Assembly (NCBI GenBank): GCA_001890945.1
Contig: MLAX01000004.1
Coordinates: forward strand, 372,001 to 436,000
Length of the DNA stretch: 64,000 bases
DNA from: Alphaproteobacteria bacterium AO1-B
Lineage (GTDB): Bacteria; Pseudomonadota; Alphaproteobacteria; Rhizobiales; Stappiaceae
Direction of reading: 5' to 3'
A model generated the notes under the pieces. The model made no database searches and was not told where the DNA came from. It saw only the letters and a program-made list of their open reading frames with translations. The position numbers were made by a program, and so were the translations under genes. Shown one piece after another: positions 59,670-64,000 of this stretch (the stretch's first letter is position 1; every line of letters begins with the position of its first letter).

Positions 59670-60329
59670 ATGAAACTGAAATCAATGGATATTTCCGCCA
59701 CAGCATCGGCCTCGTCGATTGTCTTTGATGCTTTGCGGAACGCCATCATCGAAGGGCAGCTGGAGGAGGGTGAACCCCTTCGTCAGGATGAAATAGCGCG
59801 CCTTTTCAACACGAGCCGGATTCCTGTTCGCGAAGCGATTTCACGGCTTGAGGAACAGGGCCTGGTGAAAACGCAGCGGTACAAAGGCGCGGTGGTCGCC
59901 GGTCTGTCGCCGGAGGAGGTTGAAGAAATCTTCAACCTTCGAGCACTTGTGGAACCTGAGATCATCAAGAACGCTGTGCCGAGGATGTCCAAAGAAGTGC
60001 TGGACCAAGCGCGCGCGAAGTGTTCCGCATTTTCAGAGTCCAAAGACCCGATGGAATGGGGCAACCTGAACAGAGATTTTCATGAGACGCTCTATAGCGC
60101 GAGCAATCTCAGTTACTTCCTGGAAATTGCCGGAAATGCGATCGATCGGGTTGAGCGGCAGATCCGGGCTCAACTTGTCATGAGCAATGGGATGGAGCGA
60201 GCCGGCCGGGAGCATTTCGCCATTCTTGATGCTTGTGAGAGCGGTGAGGCTGACACGGCGGCCGAGTTGACCAAGGCTCATATCGAGGGTGCGAAACAGT
60301 CGCTGCTTCAGTTTTTGCCGAAAGCTTGA
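59670..60329 (+). CDS. GntR-family regulator of the hydroxyproline operon, FCD subfamily
   Basis: A 219-residue regulator. The winged helix spans about residues 12-78 (GQLEEGEPLRQDEIARLFNTSRIPVREAISRLEEQGLV) and the FCD domain follows (FNLRALVEPEIIKNAVPRM, NRDFHETLYSAS, GREHFAILDACESGEADTAAELTKAHI), with the usual metal-site His and Asp/Glu positions. It is divergent from the ten-gene hydroxyproline operon across a 153-base promoter region containing the 12-base palindrome. A pathway intermediate is the likely ligand. Confidence 0.88.
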   Translation: MKLKSMDISATASASSIVFDALRNAIIEGQLEEGEPLRQDEIARLFNTSRIPVREAISRLEEQGLVKTQRYKGAVVAGLSPEEVEEIFNLRALVEPEIIKNAVPRMSKEVLDQARAKCSAFSESKDPMEWGNLNRDFHETLYSASNLSYFLEIAGNAIDRVERQIRAQLVMSNGMERAGREHFAILDACESGEADTAAELTKAHIEGAKQSLLQFLPKA

Positions 60330-60444
60330 AGCCATCTCATTGTTCTGTTTGTCTTCCCGCTTACATAGGCGTAACACAGAGCGGCCTCAGCCCCGTCTCG
60401 CTGATGGCTATGTTTTAGTTTTCTGCTGAAAGGACACCTTTGTC

Positions 60445-61095
60445 ATGTCACTTCGTATCAATGATGTTGTTCCGAATTTCACCGCTGAAACGGATCAGGG
60501 GCAAATCACATTTCACGACTGGATTGGCGACAGCTGGGCGATCCTTTTCAGCCATCCGAAAGACTTCACACCGGTCTGCACCACGGAATTTGGCGCTGTA
60601 GCGCAGCTGGCGGCTGAGTGGGAAAAGCGCGGTACGAAGGTCATCGGCGTTTCTGTGGACAGCGCGGAAGATCATAAGAAATGGAAGACCGACATTGAGA
60701 AAGTGGGTGGCGCGGCAGCTGGTTTCCCAATCATCGCAGATGAAGGTTTGGCCGTTTCAAAGGCATTCGACATGCTGCCGGCTGAAGCTTATCTCCCGGA
60801 TGGCCGGACACCGGCTGACAGCGCGACTGTACGCTCCGTGTTCATCATTGGTCCGGACAAGCAGTTGAAGCTATCAATGACGTACCCGATGACTGTTGGC
60901 CGGAACTTTGCCGAAGTTCTGCGCGCGCTCGACGCGCTGCAAACCTCTGCGAAAGGTGTCGCAACGCCCGCCAACTGGGAGTTTGGTCAGGATGTTATCA
61001 TTCCGCCAAGCGTGAGTGATGAAGATGCGAAGGCAAAGTTCGGCACATTTGACGCGGTTCTGCCTTACCTGCGTAAAACCAAAATGCCGGCTTAA
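60445..61095 (+). CDS. 1-Cys peroxiredoxin (Prx6 type)
   Basis: A 216-residue thiol peroxidase that reduces H2O2 and organic hydroperoxides. The peroxidatic residue is Cys45 in HPKDFTPVCTTEFG. It is the only Cys in the protein, so this is a true 1-Cys enzyme. The C-terminal 1-cysPrx_C domain (about residues 155-210) is present. A GAAAGGA ribosome site precedes the ATG. Monocistronic, ending in a hairpin shared with the convergent CBS gene. Confidence 0.93.
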   Translation: MSLRINDVVPNFTAETDQGQITFHDWIGDSWAILFSHPKDFTPVCTTEFGAVAQLAAEWEKRGTKVIGVSVDSAEDHKKWKTDIEKVGGAAAGFPIIADEGLAVSKAFDMLPAEAYLPDGRTPADSATVRSVFIIGPDKQLKLSMTYPMTVGRNFAEVLRALDALQTSAKGVATPANWEFGQDVIIPPSVSDEDAKAKFGTFDAVLPYLRKTKMPA

Positions 61096-61145
61096 GACAA
61101 TACGGCTTCTCTCTGGGATCTGAGAGCTTGGACATTTGGCAAGCG

Positions 61146-61177
61146 AGCCTCGCGGGACTTTCGGTCTCTGCGAGGCT
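61146..61177. terminator. Hairpin between convergent peroxiredoxin and CBS-domain genes
   Basis: AGCCTCGC and GCGAGGCT pair perfectly over 8 positions with a 16-base loop, followed by TTCTTCT on the plus strand. A weak terminator serving the peroxiredoxin gene. Confidence 0.5.
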
Positions 61178-61191
61178 TCTTCTGAAGAGCG

Positions 61192-61713
61192 TTAGCCGAC
61201 GATCAGCTGTTTGAGCTGAAGCGATTCGTACTCGAGCTCCTGCAGCCGGTAATTGACGACATCGCCGATCGTCACGATCCCGACCACAATATCGCCGTTG
61301 ACCACCGGCATGTGCCGGAATTTGCCTTTGGTCATGGTTTGAAGAACTGAAATCAATCGGTCTTCCGGGGAGCAGGTTTTTACGTCCCGGGTCATGATGT
61401 CTTCCACTTTCTGCGAAAGTGTTTGACCGGGTGTCTCTGCAAGACGCCGCACAATGTCTCGTTCAGACAAGATGCCTTGGAGCTTTCCGGCAGCATCTTT
61501 GACGATCAAGGCACCAATCCGCTTTTCTTTCAGCTGTACAACAGCTTCATGAAGCGTGTTTTGGGGCCTCAAGGAAAATACGTCCTTGCCCTTGGACTCC
61601 AAAATCTTGCCGACGGTCGCGGTTTCTGCCGACGCATTCGTTACAGGGGTCTGGCTGTGTGTCTTTTCTTGAATCTTGTCTTTTCGGCTTGGGGCCTGAT
61701 AAGAGCTCGGCAT
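61192..61713 (-). CDS. CBS-domain pair protein
   Basis: A 173-residue cytoplasmic protein made of two CBS domains (about residues 40-95 and 105-165) behind a 30-residue polar N-terminus. The first domain has LHEAVVQLKEKRIGALIVKDAAGKLQGILSERDIVRRLAE, the second EDRLISVLQTMTKGKFRHMPVVNGDIVVGIVTIGDVVNYRL. Such stand-alone pairs bind adenine nucleotides and sense energy or redox state. The partner is not evident. Confidence 0.88.
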   Translation of the reverse strand: MPSSYQAPSRKDKIQEKTHSQTPVTNASAETATVGKILESKGKDVFSLRPQNTLHEAVVQLKEKRIGALIVKDAAGKLQGILSERDIVRRLAETPGQTLSQKVEDIMTRDVKTCSPEDRLISVLQTMTKGKFRHMPVVNGDIVVGIVTIGDVVNYRLQELEYESLQLKQLIVG

Positions 61714-61797
61714 GAATATCGCTCCCTGTTGCTATGTCCAAGTATGACATGGACGAACAGCTTACCCGAAACTCAGCGGTTTAAGGAACTCTAGAAA

Positions 61798-61974
61798 TTG
61801 GCTGACTTCACGCTTACGCCGCTGGCCGCGACGATCATCTTCGTCATCGCGTGCTTTTCCGGGTACCAATATCGGCGGGTTTGGGTGAAGGAAGGACCGA
61901 GCTGGCAGTTGTGGGCCTACGGTCTTGCTGCCGGTGGATGTTTGGCGTTGGTCGCCTTTATTCCGGTACAATAG
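61798..61974 (+). CDS. Small two-helix membrane protein, hypothetical
   Basis: A 58-residue frame beginning with TTG, preceded by AAGGA. Two hydrophobic segments (LTPLAATIIFVIACF and LWAYGLAAGGCLALVAFIPV) flank a short polar loop with GYQYRRVWVKEGPSWQ. The hydrophobic pattern and codon use look real, but I do not recognise a function. It lies between the CBS gene and the nqr-related genes. Confidence 0.55.
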   Translation: MADFTLTPLAATIIFVIACFSGYQYRRVWVKEGPSWQLWAYGLAAGGCLALVAFIPVQ

Positions 61975-62001
61975 ATCAAAGGCACCGGCCGAATCTGGGG
62001 G

Positions 62002-62232
62002 TTAGCCTTCCATTTCAGCAAGTTGCTTGCGTGCGCGTGGGCACTGCAGGCGGTCGCGGAGCGGGCTATCCGGGTCGATTTCCTTTTTGCAAACCATGCA
62101 ATGGTCTGCGCTGGAAATTGCGTTCAATCCACCGCAGCTTCCCTTGATTGTTCTGCCAGAAAAAATCACGCCGATCGCCATACCAAGGATGACGGTCAAG
62201 AGCAGCGCGAAAGCCAGAACAAACGTTTCCAC
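62002..62232 (-). CDS. nqrM: Na+-NQR maturation protein NqrM
   Basis: A 76-residue protein with one N-terminal membrane helix (FVLAFALLLTVILGMAIGVIF) followed by a Cys-containing cytoplasmic tail (GSCGGLNAISSADHCMVCKK and a later Cys). This is the NqrM/DUF539 pattern; NqrM delivers iron to the Cys-ligated centre between NqrD and NqrE. GTG start with AAAGGG upstream. It follows apbE by 24 bases and belongs with nqrA on the other strand. Confidence 0.9.
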   Translation of the reverse strand: METFVLAFALLLTVILGMAIGVIFSGRTIKGSCGGLNAISSADHCMVCKKEIDPDSPLRDRLQCPRARKQLAEMEG

Positions 62233-62256
62233 GATGGATACCCTTTGATTCGGTTA

Positions 62257-63297
62257 TCAGGCCTGAAGTTGCTTGAACTTGTCGCTGGCGACTGAAGCGA
62301 AGCCGTTTTCTGCATCGGTGCTGCGATCAATGAACAGAACAGCAATATCACGTTGATTCGCGATTTCCAAACCACGCTCGGTTCCGAGCACCAACATAGC
62401 GGTCGACCAGGCGTCCGCAAGCATGGTGTTTTCAGCAAGCACCGTTGCGGATGCCGTCTTGTGGGTGATCGGCGCTCCAGTGTGTGCATCGATGATGTGG
62501 GAGAACCGTTTGCCGTCGCGTTCAAAATAGTTTCTGTAGTCGCCGGATGTCGCCATGCCCATGTTGGTGACGCTGGCTACCTGGTATGCGGAACGAGTGT
62601 AAGCGGTCGGTGTCTCGATACCGATTTGCCAATCCATGCTGTCAGCGTTGCGCCCGGAAATATAGAGGTCGCCGCCGATCTCGACCATGAAATCGCTGAT
62701 GCCAAAGGAGGCAACGACTTTGGCCATCTGGTCGACGCCATACCCCTTGCCGATGGATGGCAGGTAGAGTTCGGCTTCCGGATGGCTTTTGCTGATTTGC
62801 GTACCGTCGACTTTGAGGCCATCTGTTTGGCCGGAAACCTTGCGCGCGGCTGCCAAAGCGTTTGCTTCAGCTGTTGCCGGGCGGCCTCCGCCTTTGGAAC
62901 CAAATCCCCAGGCTTCGATTACCGGGCCAAGTGTGATGTCGAACTGGCCGGCACTGGCAGTGTTGATCTCACGAGAAACGCGGACAACTTCCGCAAAACC
63001 TTCGGAGACCGTAACCGGCGCGGTGGAGCGCAGCGCATTGAAGCGTGAAACTTCCGAGGATGCGTCCCAGTTGGACATTTGAGCGTTGACCTGAGCCAAG
63101 CTTGACTCCAACGCTTTCTTAAGCGCTGCCTGGTCAACATTCCGATTATGATCAACCCCGGTTACTGTGTAGCTGGTTCCCATCGTAGAGCCGGAAAGCT
63201 CAACGATATCCGATCCACCTTTACAGGCCGCCAAGGTCAGCGACATCAGGATGAAGCTGCGCCGGGAAAATACGATATTGTTTGGCACGGTATGCAT
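62257..63297 (-). CDS. apbE: FAD:protein FMN transferase
   Basis: About 346 residues. It attaches FMN covalently to threonine of NqrB and NqrC. The signal region IVFSRRSFILMSLTLAACKGG ends in a lipobox (LAAC), so it is probably an inner-membrane-anchored periplasmic lipoprotein. ApbE landmarks are GSTMGTSYTVTG, SAGQFDITLGPVIEAWGFG, MVEIGGDLYISGRN and SHIIDAHTGAPI. An in-frame ATG at 63348 would add 17 residues; neither start has a well-spaced ribosome site. It is divergent from nqrA. Confidence 0.9.
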   Translation of the reverse strand: MHTVPNNIVFSRRSFILMSLTLAACKGGSDIVELSGSTMGTSYTVTGVDHNRNVDQAALKKALESSLAQVNAQMSNWDASSEVSRFNALRSTAPVTVSEGFAEVVRVSREINTASAGQFDITLGPVIEAWGFGSKGGGRPATAEANALAAARKVSGQTDGLKVDGTQISKSHPEAELYLPSIGKGYGVDQMAKVVASFGISDFMVEIGGDLYISGRNADSMDWQIGIETPTAYTRSAYQVASVTNMGMATSGDYRNYFERDGKRFSHIIDAHTGAPITHKTASATVLAENTMLADAWSTAMLVLGTERGLEIANQRDIAVLFIDRSTDAENGFASVASDKFKQLQA

Positions 63298-63460
63298 CTC
63301 CGATTGATCATGTGCGAAAAGTGTCGCGCGTTCTGCGGCGCTTTTCATTGGTTTTCAGGACCGATTCAACAAAAAAATGGACGACTAGGGCAAAAAAATG
63401 CTTTTTCAACTCGTGAAAACATAGCATATGGCGCCCTAACGAATTCTGGAGGCCGGATGC

Positions 63461-64000
63461 GTGCAAAGTTTTAAGCTGAAAAAAGGTCTTGATCTACCCA
63501 TCACGGGAGCGCCGGTTCAAGAAATTGACGCAAAGGACAAGATCCAGAACGCTGCAGTCATTGCGGCAGACTATATCGGATTGAAGCCTCGTCTGCTCGT
63601 TCAAGAAGGTGACGCGGTCGGGGCGGGTGCGCCTGTTTTCTTCCACAAGGACACGCCTGACGTTATGGTCACGGCTCCGGTTTCTGGCCGGGTGAAGGCA
63701 GTTAACCGCGGTGCACGCCGTGTTCTCATCAGCGTCGAAATCGAAGTTGATGCGACAGCTGCTGATCCGGTTGCCTTCTCAGACATTGGTGATGCCGCAA
63801 CGCCGGAAGGTCTGACAGAACGTCTGTGTGCATCCGGGCTTTGGACATCATTCCGCACCCGTCCCTATTCGAAAGTTCCTGACCCGGACTCGCGTCCTGC
63901 TGCCATTTTCGTGACAGCCATGGACACGGAGCCCTTGACCGCCGATCCGACGATCGTGATCGCGGACCAGGCTGAAGCGTTTGAAAAAGGCCTAGCCGCT
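63461..64000 (+). CDS. nqrA: Na+-translocating NADH:quinone reductase subunit A (5' part)
   Basis: The first 180 codons of NqrA, the peripheral subunit that closes the quinone end of the Na+-NQR complex. The frame reads QSFKLKKGLDLPITGAPVQ, then GLKPRLLVQEGDAVGAGAPVF and FVTAMDTEPLTADP, all typical of NqrA. The start is a GTG at 63461 with GGAGG 9 bases upstream; the nearby ATG at 63457 is out of frame. The gene runs off the end of the window, presumably into nqrBCDEF. Confidence 0.92.
   Translation, partial: MQSFKLKKGLDLPITGAPVQEIDAKDKIQNAAVIAADYIGLKPRLLVQEGDAVGAGAPVFFHKDTPDVMVTAPVSGRVKAVNRGARRVLISVEIEVDATAADPVAFSDIGDAATPEGLTERLCASGLWTSFRTRPYSKVPDPDSRPAAIFVTAMDTEPLTADPTIVIADQAEAFEKGLAA

Noticed and set aside
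1-64000. CRISPR array, insertion sequences, prophage, tRNA or rRNA genes
   Set aside because: No regularly spaced repeats, transposase-like proteins, phage proteins or tRNA-like cloverleaf sequences were noticed anywhere in the window.

Overview
The window reads as chromosomal DNA of a heterotrophic, probably marine, alphaproteobacterium. Gene content (phenylacetyl-CoA epoxidase route, beta-hydroxyaspartate cycle, hydroxyproline catabolism with an enolase-superfamily dehydratase, TRAP and many ABC importers, Na+-NQR) resembles the Stappiaceae/Roseibium-Labrenzia group or Rhodobacterales. That placement is an inference from gene families; no rRNA marker is present. Coding density is high and codon use looks uniform. 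I see no rRNA, tRNA, CRISPR array, insertion sequence or phage gene.

Layout. (1) 1-2176: end of a TRAP permease gene, an intradiol ring-cleavage dioxygenase and a GntR/FCD regulator. (2) 2177-13884: a phenylacetate catabolic island: thiolase paaJ, paaABCDE, a PaaA/PaaC-like extra gene and paaZ on the plus strand; paaG, paaI, paaK and the TetR regulator paaR on the minus strand. Similar operator-like sequences lie upstream of both arms. (3) 14245-18759: a branched-chain-amino-acid-type ABC transporter, divergent from paaG. (4) 18756-24406: a LacI regulator, ribokinase and RbsCAB-type sugar ABC transporter. (5) 24844-31651: a BMP-type nucleoside ABC transporter with a CodA-like cytosine deaminase and an accessory UMP-kinase-like protein, i.e. 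a pyrimidine uptake and salvage operon. (6) 31786-32688: a secreted polysaccharide-lyase-like protein. (7) 32666-38063: bhcR-bhcABCD, the beta-hydroxyaspartate cycle for glyoxylate assimilation. (8) 38323-49528: purine catabolism (two NCS2-type permeases, hydroxyisourate hydrolase, LysR regulator, XdhABC, guanine deaminase). (9) 49635-60329: a ten-gene hydroxyproline uptake and degradation operon with a divergent GntR regulator. (10) 60445-64000: 1-Cys peroxiredoxin, CBS-domain protein, a small membrane protein, nqrM, apbE and the start of nqrA.

The regions form a scavenging toolkit for aromatic acids, ribose-like sugars, nucleosides, purines and hydroxyproline. Degradation of purines can yield glyoxylate, which the neighbouring beta-hydroxyaspartate cycle can turn into oxaloacetate; hydroxyproline ends in 2-oxoglutarate and phenylacetate in acetyl-CoA plus succinyl-CoA.

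Non-coding structure is the most unusual layer. All four complete ABC operons carry a strong stem-loop directly after the binding-protein gene. A terminator-like hairpin separates bhcC from bhcD. Two adjacent perfect palindromes occupy the divergent rbs/nucleoside promoter region. I did not find a clearly undescribed multi-gene system. The best candidates for new biochemistry are the extra ferritin-like gene in the paa operon and a proline-racemase-family protein with Ser/Thr in place of the catalytic cysteines.
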